A stretch of 64,000 bases of DNA from Ustilago trichophora. Its lineage: Eukaryota > Basidiomycota > Ustilaginomycetes > Ustilaginales > Ustilaginaceae. The notes under the pieces are model-generated. The model was not told where the DNA came from. It ran no database searches and was given only the letters and a program-made list of their open reading frames with translations. Made by a program: the position numbers and the translations under genes. Of this stretch, positions 39,774 through 50,853 are shown piece by piece. The stretch is from assembly GCA_900323505.1 (NCBI GenBank), contig OOIN01000048.1:347248-411247 (forward strand), read 5' to 3'. The stretch's first letter is position 1; each line of letters begins with the position of its first letter.

Positions 39774-42401
39774 ATGTCGAAACGCATGCAGAACTTGATC
39801 ATGGAGATTCTCCAAGCGCAGCCGTCGCTCCGAGACTCAAAGACTTATCTCAACAGTTTCGCCCCTCGCAAAGCACCGCCACGCAAATCATCATCTCAGC
39901 TCAAACACGGATCATCCGATCCCATTCCCAGCACCACCAACATCAGTCACAGCAACAGCATCGCATCGTCTTCCGCTTCACCTCAAACCCTCGACCACCC
40001 AGAGTTCCCGATACCACCCAACATTGCTCGTCCAGGTAGCCTGCACAATCCCTCAACCACCACTTGGGATCCACAACACTCAATATCCCTCGAGATCGAC
40101 CCTCATGCCACCAACACAGCTGCAGCACAACCCAAGCTCCCCAAGGCCATTCTCGATATCTTGCACGACCAAAAGCAGCGCACATCGTCCATCGGTGACT
40201 CGACCTCGAGCCGCATCACCGATCCCAACACCTCGACAACTTCTGCGCCGCATCTCATCACTCCTCAGGAGAGCTCGACTGTAGCCATCCCGCAGGTGAC
40301 ACCGGTTTCGGACGCCTTGGCTGACTCGCACACTGCTTTGGTTAAAGTGCAAGGTCCTTTCACCGACCGTCAGCTCGATTCGATTGCCGAAGGTTTAGTC
40401 TATCTCAAGCGTCTCGGCCTCGTCAGTGTCGTCGTTGTGGATCAAGATGACTGGGCAGAGATCTCGGCGGATATCGACCGCAATGGCCAGCTGGTGGTAG
40501 GCAGGGACGAGCTCGAAGAGCAGCGCATGGGTGACTGGCTCGCAGCTCACCCCGCGCCCTCGTCCAAGGGTAAGGAGAGGGCTAACGAAGCATGCCGATC
40601 TAGCATGCTCGGTCGAAAGCAGGAACGTCTGCGCAAGCGCATCATGGCGGAGACGCTGCGTCTCGCAGACAGTCTCAACCGTAAGGGTGCCATGGCCAGG
40701 CCTTTCCCACAGGCTGTGGTCAAGGTCGACGCACACGCTGCTGCGCAGGTAGAGGCCGAGGTGCGCGAGTTTCAGCAGACACAGACCTCAGGCGCCGCAG
40801 CGCCTGGTGATGCTGTTGTCGCCGGCTCTTCACCAACTTCACCGACGGTACACTACGGCAGTGGTGGTGAGGAGCGCCTCCGTCCACCACTCGTATCCGA
40901 CGATAGTCTTGGCTCGATCCGATCAGCGTTGGCATCCAACCAGATTCCAGTTCTGGCTCCCTATGCGCTCTTTGAGAACGAGAAGGACGGTACGCTCGAG
41001 ACGCTTTGTGTGCGGGCCGACGATGTTATGGTGGCGCTGGCTAGGGATATGGTGGTCGCTGCCAACCGGGCCCTCGATGAAGCAGGTACCACCGAGGCGT
41101 CAGCATCTACATCTGCTTCTTCCAGCGCTGACCCGCTCTCGGAGCTGGCGGGTGGAGAAGTCGACATGATGCCGCTTCGACTCATGGTGATCAACCGTGA
41201 AGGCGGTATTCCCTCCCACGCTCGTGGCGGTGATCCTCACTTGTCCATCAATCTTGCCTCTGAGTATCACCAGATCAAGCAGTCGTTCGTCTGGGACCAA
41301 ACACATCCGACTGCGCTGCGCAACTTGGATGCCATCTCCGACTGCCTCTCGTACATGCCACAGACGTCTTCCGGTGTTCTCGTCACACACCGCTCACCGC
41401 GATCGCTCATCGCCAACTTGATCACCAACAAAGCCGCACACAGCCCTTCGCTCCCACACCGCCTACTAGCAAACAAGAAGGACGTCCGTCACACTCCAAC
41501 CATCATCCGTCCCGGTCTGCCCATCAAAGTGATTCAGGACTTCAACAAGATCGACCTGGACAAGATGACCGCCCTGCTCGAAGCCTCGTTCCGTCGCAAG
41601 CTCAACCAGCAGGGCTACTACGACAGGCTGAGCAAGCAGCTCGACTTTGTCATTGTCACGGGCGACTATCAGGGCGCTGCCATTGTGACCAAGGAGTATG
41701 CGCCCGACGATGATCGCCATGCCGTCGAACCCATCGCGTACCTGGACAAATTTGCCGTGCTTCCTTCGTTGCAAGGTTCGGGTACGGTCGATTTCTTGTG
41801 GGGCGCGCTGCGTGATGAAGTGCAAGGATTGGGATTGCTCGATGCGTTGAATGACAACGGTGGTAGGGGAGGTTATGGTACGGGTCGGGATCTGGTGTGG
41901 AAGTCGCGTTCCAACAACCCGGTCAATCGATGGTACTATGAGCGCTCCAATGGCTTTGTACGCATCGATACGGATGCCAAGGGGACAGGTTGGCAGCTAT
42001 TCTGGTGTGACGCCGAGGACAAGCTGGCACGTCTCTCCGGCGAGCGTCGACTCTCGGCATCCGCATCCAACTTGGAGGAAGCAGCAGCGATCGTACACGA
42101 CGATATCGAGCTTGGTCATGCATTCGACGAGGATGCTTTGCCGTACATGGACCGATCTCGCGTCTCTGCGGGTGGTTACAGCATCAGCGCTTCGGAGAGC
42201 AGTGGAATCGAGGCGTACGAGCGCAGTCGTCGGTTGTCCAAGCCCAAGTTCGACACGCATCTGCATCGAGGTGGCATGAGCTTTGGCGGTGGCGGACGTA
42301 GCGATCTGACACTACTCCCCATCGTTGCACCAGAGGAAGGAGGAAGGCTGCTACGATGGGCAAAGTGCATGAAGACCATCAAAGGCGCTTGGGCCGATTA
42401 A
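39774..42401 (+). CDS. ARG2: N-acetylglutamate synthase, mitochondrial
   Basis: 875 residues, one exon, ATG in ACCATGTCG. It makes N-acetylglutamate, the first committed step of ornithine and arginine synthesis in fungal mitochondria. The N-terminal half is the degenerate amino-acid-kinase-like domain (ALVKVQGPFTDRQLDSIAEGLVYLKRLGLVSVVVVDQDD at about 189-227). The C-terminal GNAT domain (about 575-760) shows GLPIKVIQDFNKIDLDKM, FVIVTGDYQGAAIVT, YLDKFAVLPSLQGSGTVDFLWGAL and WKSRSNNPVNRWYYERSNGF, the catalytic NAGS core. The Ser/Ala-rich N-terminus and the C-terminal Ser-rich tail (about 790-850) are extra. Feedback inhibition by arginine is known for the family. Confidence 0.92.
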   Translation: MSKRMQNLIMEILQAQPSLRDSKTYLNSFAPRKAPPRKSSSQLKHGSSDPIPSTTNISHSNSIASSSASPQTLDHPEFPIPPNIARPGSLHNPSTTTWDPQHSISLEIDPHATNTAAAQPKLPKAILDILHDQKQRTSSIGDSTSSRITDPNTSTTSAPHLITPQESSTVAIPQVTPVSDALADSHTALVKVQGPFTDRQLDSIAEGLVYLKRLGLVSVVVVDQDDWAEISADIDRNGQLVVGRDELEEQRMGDWLAAHPAPSSKGKERANEACRSSMLGRKQERLRKRIMAETLRLADSLNRKGAMARPFPQAVVKVDAHAAAQVEAEVREFQQTQTSGAAAPGDAVVAGSSPTSPTVHYGSGGEERLRPPLVSDDSLGSIRSALASNQIPVLAPYALFENEKDGTLETLCVRADDVMVALARDMVVAANRALDEAGTTEASASTSASSSADPLSELAGGEVDMMPLRLMVINREGGIPSHARGGDPHLSINLASEYHQIKQSFVWDQTHPTALRNLDAISDCLSYMPQTSSGVLVTHRSPRSLIANLITNKAAHSPSLPHRLLANKKDVRHTPTIIRPGLPIKVIQDFNKIDLDKMTALLEASFRRKLNQQGYYDRLSKQLDFVIVTGDYQGAAIVTKEYAPDDDRHAVEPIAYLDKFAVLPSLQGSGTVDFLWGALRDEVQGLGLLDALNDNGGRGGYGTGRDLVWKSRSNNPVNRWYYERSNGFVRIDTDAKGTGWQLFWCDAEDKLARLSGERRLSASASNLEEAAAIVHDDIELGHAFDEDALPYMDRSRVSAGGYSISASESSGIEAYERSRRLSKPKFDTHLHRGGMSFGGGGRSDLTLLPIVAPEEGGRLLRWAKCMKTIKGAWAD

Positions 42402-43014
42402 ACTTTGATCACTCGCCCGTCTCTCTTTCAATACGTACATCATTCACTCTTTCACTCATTTACTGCTTTGGATAATCGCATCACTTGGAACAAAGTTCAT
42501 GCCGACTGTTGAATGTAGGTTGTTCTGTGATAGCATGAGGTAGAGCTTCTCAGCTTCTGATGGTGAGGTATGCCTCCACCTTTTTTCCTCGTCAAAGTCA
42601 GGGTCCAGTGAAAAGATACAGGCGCTGCTGCCTTGAATTTGTCTTTTTTGGTTTGAGCAACGCGTACTGTATCCAAGTGTTGGTCTTTCATTTCGGAAGA
42701 TCTTGAACTGAGCTTTGTCTGTCACGCAGCCTCTCTTCACTCTTCCTGACTTGCAACTACCACCATCATCTCCATTAGCACGGCATTTCATTGGTCTTTC
42801 ACTCATACACATCAAGGAGAACTCAGGTTCGCACTGTTCGACTTCAGAACGACCTTCAGTCCCAGCCCCGAAACCGTCTGCGGACCACGACCACGTTGAA
42901 TGCGCTGCAGCTCGTCGACTTGATCCAGCAATAGAGGGACAAAGACGCTCTTCAACTAGCACGGCACACAGCCATCGGATGGTACTTAAGACAAGCATCC
43001 GAGGGAACGCTGCC
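42402..43014. promoter_or_regulatory. MRE11 upstream region
   Basis: 613 bp. An in-frame stretch upstream of the chosen MRE11 start is open back to about 42715 but starts at a TTG; an in-frame ATG at 42979 is the only earlier candidate. No other gene seen. Confidence 0.45.
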
Positions 43015-45639
43015 ATGGCTCGCCTCACACGCCGCACCGGCACCCAAAAGTCGGCAACATCGCCGGCGCAACACCACACCGAAGAGGAAGAAGAAGAGCA
43101 GCTGGGAGCTTCCCAGCCTCAAGCTGAAGATGGACCCGAACAGTCTCGTCAGAGCCGAACAAACCGCTCGTCACGCACAAGCGCTGGAGATCAAGAGCAG
43201 GAAGAAGTCCCTGAAGCAGCCATGGAAGCCGAAGCTGAGCCCGACCAGCTGGCCGACGAAGACGACGCCAACGCACATGAACCTCCACCATCCACCTTCT
43301 CGGCACGAAGCGAAGCGGATCACATAAAGATCATGCTCGCCACGGACAACCACATTGGATACATGGAACGCGATCCGGTGCGTGGCCAAGATTCGATCCG
43401 CACCTTTGAGGAGATCCTCCAGCTCGCGGTAGAGCACGATGTTGATTTCATCTTGCTGGGTGGAGATCTGTTTCACGAGAACAAGCCCAGTCGAGCGACG
43501 CTGCATCAGACAATGGCTCTGCTGAGGCAGTATACGCTCGGTGACAAGCCTATCTCGATTGAGCTGCTCAGCGATCCCAATGACGGCGCACTTCCAGGAA
43601 AAGACTTTCCCGCGATCAACTACGAAGATCCCAATCTCAACGTCGGCATTCCTGTCTTTTCGATTCATGGCAATCACGATGATCCACAGGGAGTGGGCGA
43701 GACGGGTGCGCTATCTGCACTCGACCTGCTGTCGGTGTCGGGACTCATCAACTACTTTGGCAAGATCGAGCTTCCCTCTGACGATGCTGCTGCGGGTGCC
43801 TCTTCCGCGAGGACAGCCAGAGGTGGAGCATTCCAAGAGAAGGGCATCCGGATCAAACCCGTACTGCTACAGAAGGGCGACACGAAGCTAGCCCTCTACG
43901 GCATGGGAAACATCAAAGACGAGCGGATGCACTTTGAGCTTCGCGCCAATCGCGTCAGGATGTACCGACCGCAGGAGGATCCAGATTCGTGGTTCAACAT
44001 TCTCTGCGTGCATCAGAACCGCGTTGCGCACAACCCAAAGGCCTGCGTGCCAGAGACCATGTTTGACGATTCCATCCATCTCGTCGTATGGGGCCACGAG
44101 CACGAACAGATGATTCAGCCGCAGCAAGTCACCGAGAAGAGGTATCACATTACGCAACCCGGAAGCAGTGTCGCTACGAGCCTGAGTCAGGGCGAGACGA
44201 CGGAAAAGTGCGTGGCAATCATCCACGTGGAGAAGACCGACTTTCTGATCGAACCGATTCCTCTGCAGACAGTGAGGCCGTTTGTGATGGATGATATGGT
44301 GCTGTCGGAAGAGCTGCAAGACGCAGGGTTGTCGTCGGAGAGAAGTGACATTATCAAACTGCTGAGAAAGAGGGTGGACGGGTTGATCGTGCGCGCCAAG
44401 CAGGAGTTCAAAGAGCGATATCCTGGACGAGAGATGCCTCTGCCCCTCGTGCGGCTTCGCGTCGAGTATACGAATCAAGAGATCAGCAATCCGCAACGTT
44501 TCGGTCAGGAGTTTGCTGGAAAAGTGGCCAACCCGAAGGAAGTGCTGCAATTCACCAAACGCAAGTCTCTTCGCAGCGGTCGTCGCGATCAGGACGATGC
44601 GAATGGACCCAGCGCCTACGTCGACGTGGAAGAAGAAGGTCTGCTCCCCGTCGAGCGTCTTGAAAAAGTCGACGTTGGCAGACTCGTTCAAGAGTATCTG
44701 CAAGCGCAGAACCTCGACATTCTCAATCCTGAGGGCTTGGAAGGGGCGGTGCTCAACTTTGTCGAAAAGGACGATAGGGATGCGATCGATAGCTTTGTCA
44801 CCAAGATGCTCAAAAACACGGTGAAAGGATTGGTGACGATCGATCCGGAAGAATCGAGGATCGATGGAGAGTTGGAGAGGTTGAGACAGCAACAGATGGA
44901 GCAGCGGCAGGCGATGGAGTTGGAGATGGAAGGTGGTGGTGGTGGGAGGAGGAATGCGGGTGGGGGAGACGATTCGGATGATTCGATGATGGAGGATTTG
45001 GAGCCTACGCGTGCGACTGCTGCTGCTGCTGTTGCTGCTCCGGCGAGAGGTAGGGGGAGGGCTACTCGAGCTGCGACAGAGGGAGATCTGGATGATGAGG
45101 ACGAGTTTGATGATGGTGCAAGTGTGGCCAGTAGCCGAAGAGGTACGACATCACGACGGGGAGCATCGTCGACGAGCAGAGCAAAGAAAGCTGCACCGGC
45201 AGCACGAACCACTCGAACTCCAGCGCGAGCATCAACCTCACGCAGCGCCGCGGCAACACCAGCGCCGACATTCCTGGGACCTGAATCGGCCTATGCCGAA
45301 GAAGACTCGGATGTGGCCATCGACGAAGACACCTCGACGCGCGCTCCGCCGCCTACGAGGGGTCATGCGAATGTGCTAGATATGCTCAGTAAGCGCGCAT
45401 CCACCGCCTCATCAAGGGGTAAAGGTAAAGCTGCGAGCACGACAACGCCGAGAAGCGCTCGAACAGCCAAAGCGACTACATCGGCGAGGGGTGCAAAACA
45501 GGCGCAACAGAGACAGGAACAGGAGAGTATTCAAATCAGCGACGATGAAGACGATGCGATTGTGGATGTGGGTGATGACGATGATGACTTTGTTGAACCT
45601 GCTGCTCGGACGGCTAGACGGGGAGGTGGGCGCCGATGA
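43015..45639 (+). CDS. MRE11: MRE11 double-strand-break repair nuclease
   Basis: 874 residues from the ATG at 43015 (GCCATGGC context); an in-frame ATG at 42979 would add 12 residues. MRE11 is the Mn-dependent nuclease of the MRE11-RAD50-NBS1 complex, acting on DNA ends in the nucleus. The phosphoesterase motifs are complete: ATDNHIGY (about 109-116), GGDLFHENKPS, GNHDDP, VHQNR and WGHEHE. The cap domain (RMYRPQEDPDSWFNILCVH, VRPFVMDDMVL, RVDGLIVRAKQEF, PLPLVRLRVEYTN) follows. The C-terminal third is disordered with RGRGRATRA and Arg/Ser/Thr-rich repeats (GAR-like, DNA binding) and a very acidic tail. Unusual: about 100 acidic/polar residues before the first motif, where most MRE11 proteins start close to the nuclease domain. 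Confidence 0.93.
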   Translation: MARLTRRTGTQKSATSPAQHHTEEEEEEQLGASQPQAEDGPEQSRQSRTNRSSRTSAGDQEQEEVPEAAMEAEAEPDQLADEDDANAHEPPPSTFSARSEADHIKIMLATDNHIGYMERDPVRGQDSIRTFEEILQLAVEHDVDFILLGGDLFHENKPSRATLHQTMALLRQYTLGDKPISIELLSDPNDGALPGKDFPAINYEDPNLNVGIPVFSIHGNHDDPQGVGETGALSALDLLSVSGLINYFGKIELPSDDAAAGASSARTARGGAFQEKGIRIKPVLLQKGDTKLALYGMGNIKDERMHFELRANRVRMYRPQEDPDSWFNILCVHQNRVAHNPKACVPETMFDDSIHLVVWGHEHEQMIQPQQVTEKRYHITQPGSSVATSLSQGETTEKCVAIIHVEKTDFLIEPIPLQTVRPFVMDDMVLSEELQDAGLSSERSDIIKLLRKRVDGLIVRAKQEFKERYPGREMPLPLVRLRVEYTNQEISNPQRFGQEFAGKVANPKEVLQFTKRKSLRSGRRDQDDANGPSAYVDVEEEGLLPVERLEKVDVGRLVQEYLQAQNLDILNPEGLEGAVLNFVEKDDRDAIDSFVTKMLKNTVKGLVTIDPEESRIDGELERLRQQQMEQRQAMELEMEGGGGGRRNAGGGDDSDDSMMEDLEPTRATAAAAVAAPARGRGRATRAATEGDLDDEDEFDDGASVASSRRGTTSRRGASSTSRAKKAAPAARTTRTPARASTSRSAAATPAPTFLGPESAYAEEDSDVAIDEDTSTRAPPPTRGHANVLDMLSKRASTASSRGKGKAASTTTPRSARTAKATTSARGAKQAQQRQEQESIQISDDEDDAIVDVGDDDDDFVEPAARTARRGGGRR

Positions 45640-46013
45640 TCTTTCCAAAGCCGATGATATGCAGAGTCAGATGTAAGACGTCGACAAGGTGTGTGTGTGT
45701 GTGCACGTGGAACCTTTGAAGAAAGAGAGGAGGGCTAGTGTGAGGATCTGATTGGATCGACGCATGAAAAGCAGGGCTTCCCGTTGCTCGGAGCGGCGGT
45801 GTGTGAACTGCAGCGCGTGTCAGAAAACGGAGAGAGATAGATAGAGAGAGGATTCGAGTAAACTTGTGTCGGGATTCCGAAAAAAAAAGGGCTCAAACTT
45901 GATGTTGTTGCCGAGGTCGATCTCTTACATCCGCTCATGACACAATGAAACTTGCTGACCGCTGTGAACGAGAAGATTGGCGCTGTGCACTTGTTGTAAG
46001 TAGCAGAAGCAGA

Positions 46014-46045
<32 letters not shown>

Positions 46046-46352
46046 AGATGACGAGCCGGAAGCGGGATGGTGAGCAAGAGAGGGTTTGAAGTGTCCCGAG
46101 GTGCATAAGTTTGGCTGCAGGATCGAAAAAAGACATCCCGGTTACAGTACAGGCTGGACCCTTGATGGGACAAGGTTGGGAATTCCAGAGTGCATTTTTG
46201 CGCACAGACAACAGCAGCACACTTTTCAAACACTACAGTAGTCTTCTTTCGAGCTTCTTCACCTCTCCCTGCTTCCTCTTCTCACCTTCACCACCACCAT
46301 CAACCTCATTGCTTGTTCTTTATTTTCGGGGGGTTTTTTTTTTTTTTCCAAG
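45640..46352. promoter_or_regulatory. Intergenic region MRE11 / SEC53
   Basis: 713 bp with (GT)n at 45690-45702, a GCAGGA/GCAGAA hexanucleotide array at 46002-46046, a TACAGTAC element at 46143-46150, and a T-rich leader just before the SEC53 start codon. No gene seen. Confidence 0.5.
46002..46046. repeat. GCAGGA-type hexanucleotide array
   Basis: About seven tandem units (GCAGAA then GCAGGA) in intergenic DNA. Confidence 0.8.
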
Positions 46353-47246
46353 ATGGCAACCTACACCGATCGCAAGCATCCACGAACGCTTTGTCTCTTC
46401 GACGTGGATGGAACACTCTCGCTGGCGCGTCAAACCATCACCCCCGAATTCCATACCCTCCTCTCCGACCTTCGCAAGCAATGCGTCATCGGTGTCGTTG
46501 GTGGTAGCGATTTGAAAAAGGTCCGTGAACAGCTTCAGATCACATCGACCGACTTTACCCACGAATTCGACTACGTCTTTGCCGAAAATGGTCTCACCGC
46601 TTTCAAGGACGGCCAACAGTTGGCAAGCCAGAGCTTCATCGGTTGGTTGGGAGAGGAAAAGTATAAATCTTTGGTCAAGTTTTGCTTGAGGTACATCTCG
46701 CAATTGGATCTACCGGTGATGAGGGGAACGTTTGTCGAGTTTAGGAATGGTATGATCAACGTTTCCCCCATTGGGAGGAATGCTTCGTAAGTAGTCGAAA
46801 TTCAGCAGGCATGTTTGGTATAGAATGTATAGAGCCAATGCTAACATCATTTGTTCGTATTTTGATATAGCATCGATGAACGCATCGAATTCGAAAAGTA
46901 CGACAAGATTCACAACATTCGCAACACCTTTGTTTCCGCTCTCAAGCAGCAATTCCCCGATTACGGACTCACCTACTCGATCGGAGGTCAGATCTCCTTT
47001 GACGTTTTCCCCCAAGGTTGGGACAAGACGTATGCCCTGCGCAACGTTGCACTCGACGGTGCGGATGTCGAAACCAGCAAGACCGCCCAGGATCTCGGTT
47101 GGGACGCCATTCACTTTTTCGGAGACAAGACCTACAAGGGTGGCAACGACAACGAGATCTTTGAAGATCCCAGGACGACAGGTCACACGGTCCAGAATCC
47201 TCAGGATACGATGAGGCAGTTGCGCGAGTTGTTTGATTTGGCTTGA
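46353..47246 (+). CDS. SEC53: Phosphomannomutase
   Basis: Exons 46353-46786 and 46871-47246 give 269 residues; the 84-nt intron runs from GTAAGT to GATATAG and splits a Ser codon so that [10 protein letters not shown] is rebuilt. The HAD nucleophile motif [10 protein letters not shown] (around Asp19), [52 protein letters not shown] and [16 protein letters not shown] are present and complete. The enzyme interconverts mannose-6-phosphate and mannose-1-phosphate in the cytosol, feeding GDP-mannose for N- and O-glycosylation and GPI anchors. Confidence 0.95.
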
Positions 47247-47585
47247 CTCGATGGGGGAGGCACACCACGGCTCTGACAGGGCTTCTACATGATGTGCTGT
47301 AGATGATATGGATTCGAGCAGGTAGGCAAGAAGTTATGATGCTGTTCCAGTACGCGCGTGCAAGAAGCTGCAAAAGCAGTGTGTGCGTTCCGTGTGTTGG
47401 TGTGTTGCTCTTGGCGAGTGTTAGACCTGAGAAACTGAGATTGTAAATTGGGTAAGACTCTCCGAGATCCGCGCTTTGGCGCTAAAATTTGGGTGAACGG
47501 CCAAACCCTTTTCTTCCTACCACCTCTCTACTCACTACTTGATCATCGTTCGACCTGGCATTGCGTAAAGAGTAGTGGCATTGCA
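47247..47585. promoter_or_regulatory. Heme lyase gene upstream region
   Basis: 339 bp; the reading frame extends upstream of the chosen ATG to 47448 without family similarity. No separate gene. Confidence 0.4.
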
Positions 47586-48458
47586 ATGTGGCCATTCAGC
47601 GACAGCTCGTCACCGTCTGCCGCTGCTTCTGCAGACAGATGTCCTGTTGACGAAGAGACTCGTCAAGCGTGGTTGAAAGCGAATCCTGGTAAAGCGCATC
47701 CCTTCCAACCCGACTCGACACCGCAACCGCAAGCAGGGCCCTCTCGACCATCACCATCAGCACGCTACAACGACGAATCGCGTCTCTCCACAGACCGAGA
47801 AGTCTCTTCGATCCCACGCAGCTATTCTCGCCTCACCAATCCTACCGCAGCGCAAGCGGCACAGCCTCCGCCGACATCACCTCCGTCTCCGAGCGATGGC
47901 GAGGATTCGGATGGCAAATGGGTCTACCCTTCCGCCAAGCAATTCTACAATGCGATGAAGCGCAAGAATCAGAATCCGCAAGTGGCGGATATGGACGTGG
48001 TGGTGCCGATTCACAATGCGGTCAACGAACAGGCTTGGAAGCAGATTTTGGCCTGGGAGCGCATGTGGACGGGCAACACGGAGGGGAAAGAGGAGACAAA
48101 GTTGGTTTCGTTCAAGGGTAGACCGCGGGATCTGACCTGGAGAGCGTGGTTGAATGGGATCGCGGGCTACCAGCATCCGTTTGATAGACACGATTGGACG
48201 GTGGAGAGGAAGACGGGGGAACAGGTGAGGTATATCATTGATTTCTACACAGGCCGAGCTCAGGCGCAAGGAGGAGGTGGTGGTGGTGGTGGAGAGGGAA
48301 GCATAGCGGACAAGTTTGGCGCTGCTGCACAGGCAAGAACCGGGCTGAGTTTCTACCTGGACGTCCGACCGGCTCCATCAACGGCAGAAGGACTGGCAAT
48401 GCGTTCGACGAGGATGTGGAAAAAGTACTTTGGTGAGGCTGGGTCTGCTCCTCACTGA
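47586..48458 (+). CDS. CYC3: Cytochrome c heme lyase (holocytochrome c synthase)
   Basis: 290 residues from the ATG at 47586. It attaches heme covalently to apocytochrome c or c1 in the mitochondrial intermembrane space. SADRCPVDEETR (about 18-29) contains a Cys-Pro heme-regulatory motif, typical of the N-terminus. The conserved core is WVYPSAKQFYNAMKRKN, VVPIHNAVNEQAWKQILAWE, WTGN and KLVSFKGRPRDLTWRAWLN. HPFDRHDWTVER, with the key His of the heme ligand region, YIIDFYTG and FYLDVRPA follow. Whether it serves c (CYC3) or c1 (CYT2) cannot be fixed by eye; a Gly run (48271-48291) interrupts a loop near the end. No bipartite presequence, as expected for heme lyases. Confidence 0.88.
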   Translation: MWPFSDSSSPSAAASADRCPVDEETRQAWLKANPGKAHPFQPDSTPQPQAGPSRPSPSARYNDESRLSTDREVSSIPRSYSRLTNPTAAQAAQPPPTSPPSPSDGEDSDGKWVYPSAKQFYNAMKRKNQNPQVADMDVVVPIHNAVNEQAWKQILAWERMWTGNTEGKEETKLVSFKGRPRDLTWRAWLNGIAGYQHPFDRHDWTVERKTGEQVRYIIDFYTGRAQAQGGGGGGGGEGSIADKFGAAAQARTGLSFYLDVRPAPSTAEGLAMRSTRMWKKYFGEAGSAPH

Positions 48459-48881
48459 CCTTTCACTTAAAGCAAGGTCTGTATATGTATACTATTTGGC
48501 AACTTCAAGCCACTGTCACCACTCGTACAGTTCGAGTATGCTGCTGTATGTGTTTCTTGCGCAAAGGTGAAAGCGTCGAACGAACGGAAAGGCATGTGTG
48601 TGTGTGTGTGGAGGAAATGATTCTGTTCTGTTTTTTTTTTGTCGTCCGGTAGCGAGAGGTCAAGTCAACGAGTCCTGTTTTGTAATCGAATGCTTTGACG
48701 AGAGTAGTGTTGAAAGTGATCGTGAGATTGACCTTTTTCTTTTTTCCAATTTTCAACTCGTCTGAGAAACAGTGCGCAGAGGTGTGGAATTCAGAAAGAT
48801 GTGAGATTCAGGTTGAGGTCAGGTGTTGGACTTCTTTTTCTTTTCAAAGTCACACGAATCGAAAAAGGGCCAAAGAGAGAG

Positions 48882-48926
<45 letters not shown>

Positions 48927-49599
48927 GGCACACACACACAAAGCTTAAGCTTCGGTCACCTGTCTATGTGAGTGAGTGTACGAAAGTCGGTTAGCTTCTC
49001 TGTTCTTGACTTTGTCTGTACGCTTGCCTTTACACATCTCTCATTGCTCTTCTCTCTTTCCTTTCTCTCTCTCTCTCTCTTCACCTGTTGCCCGCCTCTT
49101 CCTATCGTTTCTTTTTCATTTTGGTAGCGGACAAGCCGATTGGTGATACTCGCTTCTTGTCGGCTACTAGCACCACCAGCCAGTTCCAAGGAGCCACCTG
49201 TTCTCACACATCGGCAACCGCTTCCGATCGATCGATCAATCAACCTTCTCCTTCTTCTGTATCTCTATCAAGACCATCGATTTCAACATAAACAACGCTC
49301 CGTTAGACTCGCACTATCTGTACCATCATTCCATTCCAATCCCAACAAAAAGAAGAGTCATCGCCTTCGCTTCGTCCCGATCACATACCCAACAAACACT
49401 TGCATCGACCTTCTTGGCCATTCCACCTTACCTACAGCGCAACACACCTGTATCGGACCCTGCTCCGAATGTCTAACTCCTGACGCTTGACTCGTTTCGT
49501 TTCTTTACCAACATCGCGAGTAATCACCTCTGCACTAGCCTTGTCATCGACGCTGCTCACTGTCGACGTTGACAGAGCTTCCTCGCAATTCTCAATCAT
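48459..49599. promoter_or_regulatory. 1.1-kb region upstream of CAF40
   Basis: No gene seen. It has a (GT)n at 48597-48611, an (AG)n tract at 48892-48923 and a (CT)n tract at 49064-49081, so two opposing purine/pyrimidine microsatellites about 150 bp apart. The 3' part is pyrimidine-rich, as in a long 5' leader. Confidence 0.5.
48892..48923. repeat. (AG)n microsatellite
   Basis: Dinucleotide run paired with a (CT)n run at 49064-49081; the two are complementary and could pair as an imperfect stem in RNA. Confidence 0.85.
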
Positions 49600-50853
49600 A
49601 TGGCCGGCCGACCAGGCACCGCCGGCAGCATGCACGGCCGCATGCTCCACAGTCCCGGTCCCATGCTCACCAATGGTGTCGACAATGCTAACACAAACGC
49701 TTCCAATGGTGCTCCTCCTCCACCCGGTATGGGTGGCTCATTAGCTGGTGTTGACCTCGGCCCTTCCATGCTCTCGGCTGCTGGTCCGCCTCCCAATGCC
49801 GGTCCCACCATGCCCGCCGGCACCGGTCCAGGTGGCACACCCACCACCGCACTCAGCGTCTACCATCTCATCACCCAGCTCTGTCAGCGACCCGAACCCA
49901 CCGCCATCAACCGCAAGCAGGGTTCCGCTTCGCCTACCCCTAGCACCAACGCCGAAAACACCAACGCAAATGCCAAGAACGGCGACACCCAGCAGCAGCA
50001 GCAGCAGCAGAATAGCAATGGCGATCGCGAAGATGCCACCTCTCCCAACGACCTCGACAGCCTCCCCGGCTCGTCAGCCCAGCGCGAGCATGCATTGCTC
50101 GAATTGAGCAAGAAGCGCGAGCAGTACGAGGATCTTGCCCTTGTTCTCTGGCATAGCTTTGGTGTCATGTCGTCGCTTCTTCAGGAGATTGTCTCGGTCT
50201 ATCCGCTGCTTTCGCCTCCTGCGCTTACGGCACAGGCCAGCAATCGTGTCTGCAATGCTCTTGCGCTTCTCCAATGCGTAGCAAGTCACAGCGAGACACG
50301 TGGCCTCTTCTTGCAGGCGCACATCCCGCTCTTCCTCTACCCTTTCCTCAACACTACCTCCAAGACTCGTCCGTTCGAGTACCTCCGCCTCACCTCGCTC
50401 GGTGTCATTGGCGCCCTGGTCAAGCAGAACGACAACTCGGACGTCATCACTTTCCTCCTCTCGACCGAGATCATCCCTCTCTGCCTTCGCATCATGGAGA
50501 CTGGCTCGGAGCTGAGCAAGACGGTGGCCATCTTTATTGTTCAAAAGATTCTGTTGGATGATATGGGTTTGGCCTACATCTGTCAGACCTACGAGAGGTT
50601 CTATGCCGTCGGCACGGTGCTGAGCAATATGGTGTCGCAGATTGTAGAAAGCCAGGCGGTGAGGCTGTTGAAGCACGTGGTTAGGTGCTATCTGAGGTTG
50701 AGCGACAATCCGAGGGCCAGGGAGGCGCTCAGGGCCTGCTTGCCCGGACCGCTCAGGGATGCCACTTTTAGCCAGTTGTTGAAGAACGATCATATCACAA
50801 AGAGGTGTTTGGCTACGTTGCTGCTCAACTTGTCGGATCGGGTCGAGCAGTGA
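49600..50853 (+). CDS. CAF40: CAF40/CNOT9/Rcd1, subunit of the CCR4-NOT complex
   Basis: 417 residues, one exon. The Gly/Pro/Asn/Gln-rich N-terminus (1-160, with a Gln run near 128-134) is a fungal extension. The conserved armadillo-repeat domain (about 163-415) shows [68 protein letters not shown] and [30 protein letters not shown] motifs. It is the substrate- and cofactor-recruiting module of the cytoplasmic CCR4-NOT deadenylase, binding peptides of mRNA regulators. Gene order gives no functional link to neighbours. Confidence 0.95.
   Translation: MAGRPGTAGSMHGRMLHSPGPMLTNGVDNANTNASNGAPPPPGMGGSLAGVDLGPSMLSAAGPPPNAGPTMPAGTGPGGTPTTALSVYHLITQLCQRPEPTAINRKQGSASPTPSTNAENTNANAKNGDTQQQQQQQNSNGDREDATSPNDLDSLPGSSAQREHALLELSKKREQYEDLALVLWHSFGVMSSLLQEIVSVYPLLSPPALTAQASNRVCNALALLQCVASHSETRGLFLQAHIPLFLYPFLNTTSKTRPFEYLRLTSLGVIGALVKQNDNSDVITFLLSTEIIPLCLRIMETGSELSKTVAIFIVQKILLDDMGLAYICQTYERFYAVGTVLSNMVSQIVESQAVRLLKHVVRCYLRLSDNPRAREALRACLPGPLRDATFSQLLKNDHITKRCLATLLLNLSDRVEQ

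Noticed and set aside
43888..44892. 334-codon minus-strand frame
   Set aside because: Antisense shadow of MRE11.
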